A DNA stretch of 64,000 nt from Pisolithus tinctorius (taxonomy: Eukaryota > Basidiomycota > Agaricomycetes > Boletales > Pisolithaceae), in NCBI GenBank assembly GCA_024663395.1, contig JANFAH010000017.1, forward strand, positions 1,116,001 through 1,180,000, written 5' to 3'. The position numbers were made by a program, and so were the translations under genes. Numbering within the stretch: the stretch's first letter is position 1; the number at the start of each line of letters is the position of its first letter. The notes beneath the pieces are model-generated. The model did not search any database, was not told the origin of the DNA, and saw nothing but the letters and a program-made list of their open reading frames with translations. Shown here piece by piece: positions 34,886-45,678 of this stretch.

Positions 34886-37800
34886 ATGGCTCCTGGATGG
34901 TTCGAGCCATTGTGTTGTATTCGGCAGCTGCCTTCACCGAGCGACGACACAATTGTTCCACGAATTCCTGCTCCCGTTGGAACTGCTCAGCCCCCAGCCA
35001 GTACAGACACCCATGTCCCTGCACTGACTGAGGTTCCTGTCGAAGTCTCAGGCTCTCCCTCAACCGATATTGGGGGTGTTCGTGCTGCCACGGTAGTCGA
35101 AAACTCTCACCCACGTTCTCTGGACTCTAGCTGTAGCGACATGGGCATTCCCGTTCCTGCCTCTACTCAAGGTGGTTGCACGTGTTCTTTATGTGCCATT
35201 TAGTGTACTGAGTTACTTGGCCAGGTTCTCCGTCGAACGATACAGGTGGTCTTGCTCCTGCACTAATCGAGGTGCAACCCACGGGTCTACCTTCTTCGCA
35301 AGAGAGTGCGGATACTCCTGTTCTTGCACACACCGAAGCAGTACCCATGAGTAAGCATTGTACTTGCGACGAAGGGGACTAGTCTAAGAACGTTAATGAT
35401 TAGTACCAACTTCCGCGCGCCCTAGATTTTGCTTGGATCCCGCGAAAGCTAAAGAGCACATCGATGGCATTGATCGCTTTCGCATTCTTGTTATGGGCAG
35501 AGCCAATGCAGGTAAAACAACAATCCTGCAGAGGGTCTGTAATACTACAGATCAACCAGAAATCTTTAATGGAAAAGGAGAGAAGGTGTGTATATTTCAC
35601 CGTATTTATCCGAGATTCACGATGTGTCGGGCTATATTCAGGTGGATGCTACTGTGGTGCAGGGTTCACTAAAGGTGAAGTGACTTCATGAATATCCTGC
35701 AGCTTATGTCGAAAGGTTGAATGTATCCAGCGTGGCTACCACAACATCGAGGATGAGCTGATTTTCAAGAGTAATCCACGCTTTGTATTCCATGACTCAC
35801 GTGGATTTGAGGCTGGAAGTGAAGGGGAGTTTGACGTGATGAAGGAATTTGTGATGGATCGTGCCAAGACAACGAAGCTTGACAAGAGAATCCATGCCAT
35901 ATGGTAGGGACACTATGTCTGACACCCTAACTAAAGTGACATGGTTTTGGTGATGAATTTAGGTTTTGCATTCCTTTGCATGACAGCCACAGGATGGTCA
36001 CTGCTGCAGAGAAGAAGTTGTTTGATGAGTGTGATACAGGGCATGGTGTGTATATTGACCATACTCTATTTGACATGTGTAAATTTCAGTGTTTTTGGGA
36101 TAGTTCCTGTGATTGTATTGCTAACAAAAACAGATACCTTGGCATTGGATGCTTTCATGGAGCTCATGGATGATGGTTTGGATGAAGATGATGCAATGGA
36201 AAGGGCTGCGGAGGTGGAGAGAAGGAATTTGAACAAGTGTCTTGTGATGGTCAAGGGTTGGTTGGATAAGTTAAGGTTTCCTCCACATGACTATCTGTCA
36301 CTCACTGGTCAGTATGCTAACCTCCACCTGAGAATGGAATGCTCTGATAGAAAATGACTGCAGGAATGCAAGAAGAGAATGCAGATTGTACAGCCCTACT
36401 GACATGCACTGTGAATGCTTTGAGTGAGGAAGGACTGCAGCAGCTCCTCATATCAACACAGCAATCAAATCTGGGACTGTGTATGGAGTTTGCAATAACA
36501 AAGTAAGTAATACAGCTGAAGGATAAGAATGTACTAATGTGTCCAAGGACATTGAAGAAGTGCATGTGTGATGTGGTTGGCAAGGTTACACAAGCAGTTC
36601 TTGCATATCACCTCTCAAGATGGTTTCCCTATGTAAGGAGATAGTGAGTAGATTGGAGGAGATACTGATTTTTGAACAGGATGTGTGTGAATTTGTAAAG
36701 AAAATCAGACATAATGAATACTAATGGGGCTGGGTTTTGGGTGGATAGCATGTGAGCAGATCTAGTGCTGGAGGTTCGGGAAGCATTCTGACCATGTTCA
36801 CTCCCACCCTGTTGGACTTGCATTAATAGAGAGTGAGTGGAGCCATGGGAGGTGGTGGAAGCATTCTGACCATGTTCACTCCCACCCTTTTGGACTTGTG
36901 TTCATAGACAGTGAGTGGAGCCATGGCAGGTGGTGGAAGTGTTCTGACCATGTTCACTCATACCCTTTTGGACTTGCATTCATAGGTTGTGAGTGGAGCC
37001 ATGGGAGGTGGTGGAAGCATTCTGACCATGTTCACTCCCACCCTTTTGGACTTGCATTCATAGTTGGTCAGTGGAGCCATGGGAGGTGGTGGAAGCATTC
37101 TGACCATGTTCATTACACCCTTTTGGACATGCATTCATAGTTTGTGAGTGGACACATGGGAGGTGGTGGAAGCATTCTGACCATGTTCACTCCCACCCTT
37201 TTGGACTTGCATTCATAGATTGTGAGTGGACCCATGGGAGGTGGTGGAAGCATTCTGACCATGTTCACTCCCACCCTTTTGGACTTGCATTCATAGGATG
37301 TGAGTGGAGCCATGGGAGGTGGTGGAAGCATTCTGACCATGTTCACTCCCACCTGTTTGGACTTGCATTCATAGAGAGTAAGTGGGGCCTTGGCAGGTGG
37401 TGGAAGCATTCTGACCATGTTCACTCCCACCTGTTTGGACTTGCATTCATAGAAAGTGAGTGAAGCCATGGCAGGTGGTGGAAGTGTTCTGACCATGTTC
37501 ACTCTCACCCTTTTGGACTTGCATTCATAGCCTGTGAGTGGAGCCATGGGAGGTGGTGGAAGTGTTCTGACCATGTTCACTCCCACCCTTCTGGACTTGC
37601 ATTCATAGTTGGTCAGTGGAGCCATGGGAGGTGGTGGAAGCATTCTGACCATGTTCACTCCAATCCTTTTGGACTTGCATTCATAGGGAGTGAGTGGAAC
37701 CATGGCAGGTGGTGGAAGCATTCTGACCATGTTCACTCCCACTCTTTTGGACTTGCATTCATAGATTGTGAGTGAAGCCATGGGAGGTGGTGGAAGCATT

Positions 37801-40291
37801 CTGACCATGTTCACTCCCACCCTTTTGGACTTGCATTCATAGGCTGTGAGTGATGCCATGGAAGGTGGTGGAAGCATTCTGACCATGTTCACTCCCACCC
37901 TTTTGGACTTGCATTCATAGGTTGTGAGTGGACCCATGGGAGGTGGTGGAAGCATTCTGACCATGTTCACTCCCACCCTTTTGGACTTGCATTAATAGAG
38001 AGTGAGTGGAGGCATGGCAGGTGGTGGAAGCATTCTGACCATGTTTACTCCCACCTGTTTGGACTTGCATTCATAGGGAGTGAGTGGAGCCATGGCAGGT
38101 GGTGGAAGCATTCTGACCATGTTCACTTCCACCCTTTTGGACTTGCATTCATAGCCTGTGAGTGGAGCCATGGGAGGTGTTGGAAGCATTCTGACCATGT
38201 TCACTCCCACCCTTTTGGACTTGCATTCACAGGTTGTGAGTGGAGCCATGGGAGGTGGTGGAAGCATTCTGACCATGTTCACTCCCACCCTTTTGGACTT
38301 GCATTCATAGGGAGTGAGTGGAGCCATGGGAGGTGGTGGAAGCATTCTGACCATGTTCACTCCCACCCTTTTGGATTTTCATTCATAGGATGTGAGTGGA
38401 GCCATGGGAGGTGGTGGAAGTATTCTGACTATGTTCACTCCCACCCTTTTGGACTTGCATGCATAGTTGGTCAGTGGAGCCATGGGAAGTGGTGGAAGCA
38501 TTCTGACCATGTTCACTCCCACCCTTTTGGACTTGCATTCATAGACAGTGAGTGGAGCCATGGGAGGTGGTGGAAGTATTCTGACCATGTTCACCCCCAC
38601 CCTTTTGGACTTGCATTCATAGCCTGTGAGTGGAGCCATGGGAAGTGGTGGAAGTATTCTGACCATGTTCACTCCCACCCTTTTGGACTTGCATTCATAG
38701 GGAGTGAGTGGAGCCATGGGAAGTGGTGGAAGCATTCTGACCATGTTCACTCCCACCCTTTTGGACTTGCATTCATAGTTGGTCAGTGGAGCCATGGGAG
38801 GTGGTGGAGGCATTCTGACCATGTTCACTCCCACCCTTTTGGACTTGCATTCATAGCCTGTGAGTTGAGGCATGGCAGGTGGTGGAAGCATTCTGACCAT
38901 GTTCACTCCCACCCTTTTGGACTTGTGTTCATAGGTTGTGAGTGGAGCCATGGGAGGTGGTGGAAGCATTCTGACCATGTTGACTCCCACCTGTTTGGAC
39001 TTGCATTCATAGGGAGTGAGTGGAGGCATGGCAGGTGGTGGAAGCATTCTGACCATGTTCACTCCCACCCTTTTGGACTTGGATTCATAGTTTGTGAGTG
39101 AAACCATGGGAGGTGGTGGAAGCATTCTGACCATGTTCACTCCCACCCTTTTGGACTTGCATTCATAGCCTGTGAGTAGAACCATGGGAGGTGGTGGAAG
39201 TATTCTGACTATGTTCACTCCCACCCTTGTTGACTTGTATTCATAGCCAGTGAGTGGTGTTGTAACAAGTGGAGTTGGAGTACTATGTACTGACCTTGTT
39301 TACTGCCAATGTGGCTTTGGGTTCCTAGCTTGTGAGCAACTCATGGCATGTCTTGCTGGATATCTGCTGACCATTTCCATTTCAAATCTGATATGTTTTT
39401 GGTCATAGGATGTGAGTTTCATTCAGGGTCACTGATCATGTTGTTGATATTACATAAACAGATTGTGAGCTTAATTGATGTATCCATTCCAAATTCACAT
39501 TTTACAATATCTCAGGATGTAGGTCAACATTCCCATGAGGTTTCAATTTGACCTATATATCACTATTACTTCTATCAGCATGTCAGTCATCATCTTTTGG
39601 AATTATTTCCCATGCTAATATATGGTGTAGAATGTGTGTATTCATTTTTTTTTCTAAATTCATATCATGATCTCTGATAATGATTGTAGTTGGTTTGTAG
39701 TTGGTTTGTGGCCCTGTTTCTCATCAGTGTTACCTGATATGGTCCCATCACATATTGCTCAGGTGGTCAGTTTTATCTTCTTTCTTCCTGCCATTGACCA
39801 ATCACCTGACTTGACCACATCATAGCCTAACATCACTAATATCTCCCATCTTCTCCAAATACCTGCTTTGGCCACCTCACAACAACCTTCAATGCAATCT
39901 ATTGCAGAACATGGCATTGGTAGTTGATATCTTGTCATGATTTGACAACCATAACCCCAATTGCAGGTGCCATACTTGTGTTCGAATATTTGTACTTGTT
40001 GCAGGCCCACAAATCGAATTGTGATTTCCAGGCAGACCTTGAACTGGCTGTCAAAACATATCAAACATCAGGTGTCCAAGCTAATGTTGTCAAACTTCTC
40101 ACAGCAGCATTTCAGCAACATAGTGATGATGTGGAAGCTTTAACCCCCATCCTTGTAGGTATTGCAAAGGAAAATCAGATGTGTAAGACACCATTTCCTC
40201 ATCACCAATCAACCTCTTTCTTACTTGTATTTGCATTAGCAAAGATGAAATAAGGGGAGATATTTTTCAAGTTTTACTGAGCCTGCTGTGA
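34886..40291 (+). CDS. GTPase with microexon-encoded variable segment
   Basis: Predicted 603-residue protein. Exons: 34,886-35,171; 35,225-35,350; 35,404-35,585; 35,642-35,674; 35,731-35,903; 35,963-36,049; 36,090-36,307; 36,364-36,502; 36,548-36,632; about 41 three-base exons between 36,749 and 39,765; 39,826-39,919; 39,967-40,180; 40,240-40,291 (TGA). All junctions are GT-AG and phases agree throughout. Residues 1-137 are Ser/Thr/Pro-rich and disordered. The GTPase has the P-loop GRANAGKT (169-176), DSRG (231-234) and TKTD (308-311). The G domain ends before 'AYHLSRWFPY' (434-443). Residues 444-484 come from microexons. The C-terminus has a hydrophobic stretch ('GAILVFEYLYLLQ') and ends 'QVLLSLL'. 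It belongs to the broad TRAFAC/AIG1-like P-loop GTPases; its role is unknown. Exons 1-3 retain CpG, the rest is CpG-poor yet intact. Confidence 0.85.
36633..39825 (+). repeat. Array of intron repeats separated by 3-nt microexons
   Basis: From 36,830 to 39,249, 32 variable triplets recur every 78 bp (one interval is 77). Each is preceded by an acceptor (usually CATAG) and followed by a donor (GTGAGT, or GTCAGT). The 75 bases between are conserved, with a CTGAC branch-like site about 38 nt before the acceptor. The first triplet (CAT, 36,749-36,751) follows a distinct 116-nt intron with a TACTAAT branch site. After the array, eight diverged introns of 49-108 nt continue the same AG-NNN-GT pattern (triplets at 39,329, 39,409, 39,462, 39,516, 39,579, 39,631, 39,690 or 39,701, and 39,763). 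Array codons: GGA x5, CCT x5, GTT x4, TTG x4, AGA x3, ATT, GAT, ACA and TTT x2 each, AAA, GCT and CCA once each. No stop codon occurs. Splicing is inferred, not shown. Confidence 0.85.
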
Positions 40292-40975
40292 GTCCCTCCA
40301 CTTCTCACTAGTGTGACATACACATGAAAAATGAAGATATTATTTTCAGGCCACCAATGCTCATCATGTGGAAGCCTTTGTTATGGGGGGAGCTTGCAAA
40401 ACCTGGAGTTGGCTTCCCCCTTGTAATTGGATGTGCCATCACTTTTTGTTACATTTCACCCCTGTTTGCCTGCTGTACACCTCATTTCCTTTCTGTTGGA
40501 CTTACCTTTCCTTTTATGGCTGCCTTCTCTTTGTTCTGATGGCCATTTACTTCCACCAGTAGCATTTCCCTCTCATTGCCATGCTGTGTACATGTGTCAC
40601 TATTGTTCAACCAATAGTGTATTTACCTACAACATGCAGATGCCTCATGGTCTATCTCTTGTATGGTATTTAGACTGCTGGCTCAAGTCCTGGAAACCCA
40701 GACTTGAGCTGCTCAATTATACAGTGTTCTCTCAGAACTTTGCCTTCAGTGTCCCTAACCAGGACCACTCCTACCAGTGTTGCCTAAATCCTCTGTTGTT
40801 TGTCATTTACAGAGGTTACCACAGCTGTTGCTCAGTAGAAACCACAGTCTGTGACTGAGCTCAACCTATGCCTCAACTTTGGTCTTAGCATAACAAAAGC
40901 TCAAGTCTCCACAGCCTTTGGCTGAAGGTCACTGTTTAGTGAACCACCATGAACCCCTGAAACAACAATTGTTGG
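40292..40975 (+). repeat. LTR-like copy, inverted relative to 25,135-25,600
   Basis: About 40,500-40,975 is the reverse complement of 25,135-25,600 (shared 'TTGTTCAACCAAT', 'GCCTCATGGTCT', 'GGTCTTAGCATAACAAAAGCTC'). It lies just upstream of a gag start of the same family. The first ~200 bases are 3' flank of the GTPase gene with nothing recognised. Confidence 0.6.
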
Positions 40976-41180
40976 GTGCTGACATGACCCACATAAGAAG
41001 AAACCTCATCTGAGGATGAACAAGAGAGCACTGTCACTGACACCTTGAATGAACCAGACCATCTGGATAAAGGCTTTACCTCCAGTATCCTCTTGAACCT
41101 CTTCACCCAATCCCTCACTTCACTGGGTACCCCTATCCCACCTGTACCAACCCCAACTCCTGCACTCCTGCTGTGAGGAA
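40976..41180 (+). pseudogene. Gag N-terminal fragment, same family as 24.0-25.1 kb
   Basis: Reads 'SSEDEQESTVTDTLNEPDHL', then 'FTSSILLNLFTQSL' and 'LGTPIPPVP', closely matching the gag N-terminus at 25,100-24,950 but on the other strand. Truncated after about 65 residues. The minus-strand frame over it is a shadow. Confidence 0.7.
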
Positions 41181-41882
41181 AATCTAAGTAGCTGTGTAAC
41201 ATGAGCTAGCTGGTTTAGATAACAACAATTAAGTGAAGGGAATGACTTGCTTGTCCCAAGGGATTCTAGACTGTCAAAACAAGAAGGGAGGACTCAGTGC
41301 TTTGTAGTAGTAATGTTCTGTGGTATGTGCAGTGTGTTCTGCAGTATAGTACTGGTGATGCAAGCAGTGCAAGTGGTATACATAGTTTGTGTGTGGTGGC
41401 TTGTGAAGCAGATAACATAGACAAAGTGGAAAGGAAACTTGTAGTGACCTTCCAAGCACCAAAAGGTATCATTCTGTACCTAAGTACAGGGCTTTATAGT
41501 CCAGGCAAACCTGGAGCCTAAGTAAGACAAGGGAGTGGCAAGGCAAAGATGTGTGACAGCATATATACATAAGCCAGGCTGAAACAAGGGCCAAGGATAT
41601 ACTACTAGCATTAAGGGAAAAGAGACTGTGGTAAAAAGAAAGAGTCCAAGGGAAAGGAAGCAACCAGAACACTGTGGGCACAGGTATAGCAGTGCACAAG
41701 AGGGAGCAAGGGCATGGGAAGGTAGCAAACAAGGTGGGAAGGTAATGTGTGGACAGTGGTGAGTGCAAGTGGTCTGGAGATGTAATGACAGTCAAGGAAT
41801 GGTCAACAATAGGGGCTTATGCATCTAGGGAATGCAGATTCCTCACACTGCCCCTACTCCAGAACATGATGTCTGGATCATC
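41181..41882. other. Gene-free, CpG-poor flank of G1
   Basis: No credible gene. Ends abruptly at the TG of the G1 LTR, where CpG content jumps. Confidence 0.4.
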
Positions 41883-42409
41883 TGTCAAGTACAAGGATTG
41901 TCCGGGTTGAGTCCGGACCGGAGACCGAAGCGGGTGCGAAGCCGGGGGGTCGGGGTCAGGGGTGAAGTCGAGGATGCAGATGTTTGGACTGTTTGGACTT
42001 AGCGACTGAGGATACAGCGCTATTCCCTTGCGTGGGTCTCAGTCCGAGTCCGAGGCCGAGACGGGGTTATCAGGAGATACTTAGTTGATTTCAGACTGAA
42101 GTCTACAGGCCGAGTATCTACGAGCTTATATACTAGAGTAGCTATAGTACGGAGACCGGTAATGCCGGTCTCGCAAGGATTGCTAAGAGGATTGGTAAGA
42201 CAAGGATTACTAACGTATGACTAAGGTATCGGAGACCGGGACAGGTGGACCGGGGACAGGACCGGGGACAGGACTTAACCGAAATGACAGACACTGCAAA
42301 GCAGTGTCTACCGCGCTAGACCAACTGGAGGTACGGGACTGGCGAGGCCGAGGCCGGACTGAGTGAGTGCGAGGCCGAGTCCAGCCGGAGTCGAGGCACA
42401 ACTATGACA
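41883..42409 (-). repeat. 3' LTR of G1
   Basis: Plus strand starts TGTCAAGTAC and ends ACTATGACA; 527 bp. Matches the G2 LTR at 58,162-58,690. It contains 'ACTGCAAAGCAGT', a short hairpin, at about 42,292-42,305. Confidence 0.85.
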
Positions 42410-42426
42410 GTATCCCCCTCTTAGGG
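42410..42426 (-). other. Polypurine tract of G1
   Basis: Reading on the minus strand, CCTAAGAGGGGGATAC lies directly before the LTR start TGTCATAG. This is the plus-strand DNA priming site and fixes the element's orientation. Confidence 0.7.
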
Positions 42427-42546
42427 GTCGAACCCATGAGACCCCTGCGAGAGTGGTGGGCTGAGTCCGAAAGTTGGCTGAGTTCGAAAAAATGATACTT
42501 GTGGCCCGCTAAGCCCTTTGCGTCTTTCTTTCTCATCCTAACCATC

Positions 42547-43640
42547 ATGTCTGACTCAAGGCCGATCACTGCGACAGACAAGAACGACGAAGGCCGGGTC
42601 GTCGTCGACTGGACCCAGGTGTCGGACGACGCCATTCGATATGACACCGACGACGAGGAGGAAGTGATGAAGGCCAAGTCGAAGGAAAGGAAGCGGCGAA
42701 AGGCGGCAGAGCAAGCCCGGCGGGAAGAGCAGGCACGACTGGAGGCCGAGAGAGTGGAGAGGGAGCGGATTGAGGCCGAGAGGGCTGAGAGGGAGAAGGT
42801 CGAGGCTGAGAAGGTAGCGCGAGAGGCCGAGGAGAGGAGAGCGCGCGAAGAGGAGGAGAGGCGGAAGGCCGAGCGCAAGCGCAAGGCCGAGGCTGGCAAG
42901 AGTGATGAGGCCGGCGCTGGGGGCGCTAGTGGTGAGGCCGGGGGCGAAGTTAAGAGGGTGGTAATGGACCCTGGGTGAGTATTTTCTCTTAACACCCGCA
43001 CTCTCTTCGTCTAACATCCTTTAGCTGTACCCGTTGCACCCGGGCGCAGGTCGCCTGCGAGTTCCTCGTAGATGGCAACAAGAAACGGGTTGCCTGCGTC
43101 CGCTGCAACCTGTCCAAGGGAAAATGCCGGTGGCCCGGGGACGGGAAGGACGTCGAGGCCGGCCCCAAAGCCGCTACCAAGGCTGACAAGGGGAAGAAAC
43201 GGAAGGCCAACGAGGGGTCGCCTGAGCCTGGGCCCAGCCAGAAGAAACGGGCGAAGTCGAAACCGACCGAGGTGCTAGAGATCGACGAGCCCGAGGCCGG
43301 TGGGAGCGGGGAGAGGGAGGCCGGCGCCGAAAGGTACTCGGGCTTGGAAAACAAGCTCGAGCGACTGATCGAGGCCGCGGGGCTGATTGCCAACAATCTG
43401 GCCAGCCTTTTCGAACTTCATGAAACCGCGGTCGAGAATTCAGGCCGCATAGCCGACGCGCTCGAGTCACTACTTGACGAGTCCTACGGTTTCGGCATGG
43501 CGGTCTCCCCTTCGGACTCGGGCTCATCTGAGCTCGATTCCGAAGAGCTGCGCGAGGAGGCCGAGTGGCTGAGGACCCATGGTGAGGACGAAGAGGAGGA
43601 GACCGAGGGAGAGGATGAGGCCATGGCCGAGGGCGAGTAG
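42547..43640 (+). CDS. Antisense accessory gene of G1: coiled coil plus Zn2Cys6-like cluster
   Basis: Encoded opposite to gag-pol, between pol and the 3' LTR. Exon 1 is 42,547-42,974, exon 2 43,025-43,640; the intron is GTGAGT...TTTAG and joins in frame. Exon 1 gives 'MSDSRPITATDKN' and a long Arg/Glu/Ala helix (about residues 45-120) likely to form a coiled coil. Exon 2 opens with a six-cysteine cluster, CTRC then C six residues on, a 12-residue loop, CVRC, six residues, C, the spacing of fungal Zn2Cys6 DNA-binding clusters. Then a basic Lys-rich region, an amphipathic helix ('YSGLENKLERLIEAAGLIANN') and an acidic C-terminus. Both G1 and G2 keep it open, so it is probably selected. A regulator of the element or host is an inference. 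Confidence 0.75.
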
Positions 43641-45678
43641 TACCTTAGCGTAGGCTTGTAGTTTTTTCCTTCTGCCAATGTCACGTATCCGGTGTCCGGT
43701 GTCCGACGTTGTACAGTAGAGCAAGAAAAACAAGAAGGGGAAAACAAAGTAAGTAAGAGATCAAAGAAAACTAGATACGATAGAAACAGAAACAGAGACT
43801 GAGGCTGGTTGAGACCGGTCCTCATTGGTATGGGCCGGGTTTACCGGGGTAGAGAGAATGGAATTCTTGTACGAGTTCAGACGCGTTGTCCAGCTCTGTA
43901 GCAAGTACCCAAGTGGTCTCTTCATCGGTCCCCTCGTAGCCGGTCCACCGGACTAAGTATTGAAGCCAACACCGGCGACACTGGTCGACCTTAGAGTCAA
44001 GGATTTCCGCTACCTCGAACTCTAGATCACCGTCGACTTCGACTGGTGGGGGTGGTGGTTGAGTCCGGTTCGGGATGGTATTAGGGATGGCCGGCTCGAG
44101 TTGGGAAACGTGGAAGACCGGATGTACCGTGCGCATTGAGTCCGGCAGGCGCAGTGTGAACGAGTGGGTACCGGCCTGAGCTATGACCGGATACGGCCCA
44201 AGGTTTTTCTCCGAGAGCTTCTTGGAAGGCCGGGTAGACCGGAAGTACCTGGCTTTGACATATACTTGGTTGCCGACTTTGAAGTCCGGAGCCGGCATGC
44301 GTTTAGCATCGGCCGGTCCTTGATAGCGCTGCTGTGCGAGGGTCATTTCCTCCCGTAGGTATTGATGCAGTGAGTCTAAGTCGACTGCATAGTCACGAGC
44401 CCGAGCGGAGGTGAGGTCGCGCTCCGGGTACACTGAGATGTTAGGGTGATAGCCCTTATTAGCGAAGAAGGGTGAAACACCGGTAGTAGCGCTAGGGGCA
44501 TTGTTGTAGGCGAACTCGGCCAAAGGTAGTAGGTCGGCCCAATTATCCTGCTGGTAGTTGCAGTATACTCGGAGGTATTGCTCAAGAGTTTGGTTAGTCC
44601 GCTCGGTCTGGCCATCACCTTCGGGGTGGTAGCCCGAGGTGAAATGTAAGCGCATATCTAGGGCCTTACCGAGTGACCGGAAGAAGTGGGAGACGAACTC
44701 CGAGCCTCGGTCTGAGGTTACATGGGCCGGTACTCCGTGCTTCGAAAAGACATGGAGTAGGAATAACTTGGCGAGTTCTGGGGCTGTGATAGTGTCGTGG
44801 GTGGGGATGAATATGGCCTGCTTGGAAAGCCGGTCAACTACAACGAGGATGGCCGTGAAGCCGGTTGAGGCCGGAAGCTGCTCAATGAAATCCATAGAGA
44901 TGGAGTTCCACGGCTTCTCCGGTACCAGGAGTTGCTTCAGGAGGCCGTAAGGCCGATGGCGGGGAACCTTAGCCCGAGCACAGGCCGTGCAAGACCGGAC
45001 ATAATCTTTGACAAATGTCCTGAGGCCGGGCCAGGTGTATTCACGCTGTATAAGTTCCAGTGTGCGGTTTTGGCCAAAGTGGCCAGATAGGGGGTGGTCA
45101 TGCTTGAGGCGCAAGACCCTAAGGCGAAGGTCGTTTGAGTCCGGCACGTAGATCCTTCCATCAAGCCGAAGGAAGCCGGTGTCATCTACTGACCACCGGG
45201 GATCAGACATGTCGGAGAGACGGATTTGTGAGACCGGGTCGTCCGGCAGTGCGGTCAGGATATCACTATGAAGTTTCTCTATATCCATCAGTGCGACTGC
45301 TCGTAAGACCGGGTATTCGAGGTAGGTTGCGCGAAGGGAGACCGCTAGCTGTTCCTGGGTGAACACCGGTCTCAGGTTTTGCGGGTTCACTCGGGCATAG
45401 CCGCTATCCCCCTCTTTGGGGTAGACATCCCATCATCTAGTCAGGGCGTCGGGCTTAGCCCCGAGCTTACCGGGCCTGAATCTGATGATCATATTAAACT
45501 GAGAAAGGAATTCCGACCAGCGAGCTTGGCGGCGGGTGAGTTTAGGCGCCGTTCACCCTGCGAATGCGAAGTCCAAGTTTTCGACTTCAGCTTCGGTTAA
45601 GAGGCTCACATGATGTGAACTGTCACGTGCATCCACCTGAGGTACAAACCATTGTCACCCGGTTACTACGATCATCGA

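Noticed and set aside
37113..39224. Long minus-strand frames (287, 124 and 281 codons) with a 26-residue repeat across the 78-bp array
   Set aside because: They arise because 78 is divisible by three. They break at the 77-bp unit and at two point changes, start with no upstream gene features, and do not extend into the diverged downstream part, whereas the AG-NNN-GT pattern on the plus strand continues through all of these.
36780..39250. CRISPR-like array
   Set aside because: Regular repeats with variable parts, but the variable part is only 3 bp, the genome is eukaryotic, and the repeats match introns.
39924..40253. C-terminal GTPase exon starting at 39,924
   Set aside because: An acceptor at 39,923 is in frame, but the model with exons 39,826-39,919 and 39,967-40,180 has better splice sites and also joins in frame to the final exon.
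42402..43017. Minus-strand frames over the accessory gene
   Set aside because: Mirror images of the Arg/Glu-rich coiled-coil coding sequence; low complexity, no motif, and the plus-strand gene has an intron and conserved cysteines.
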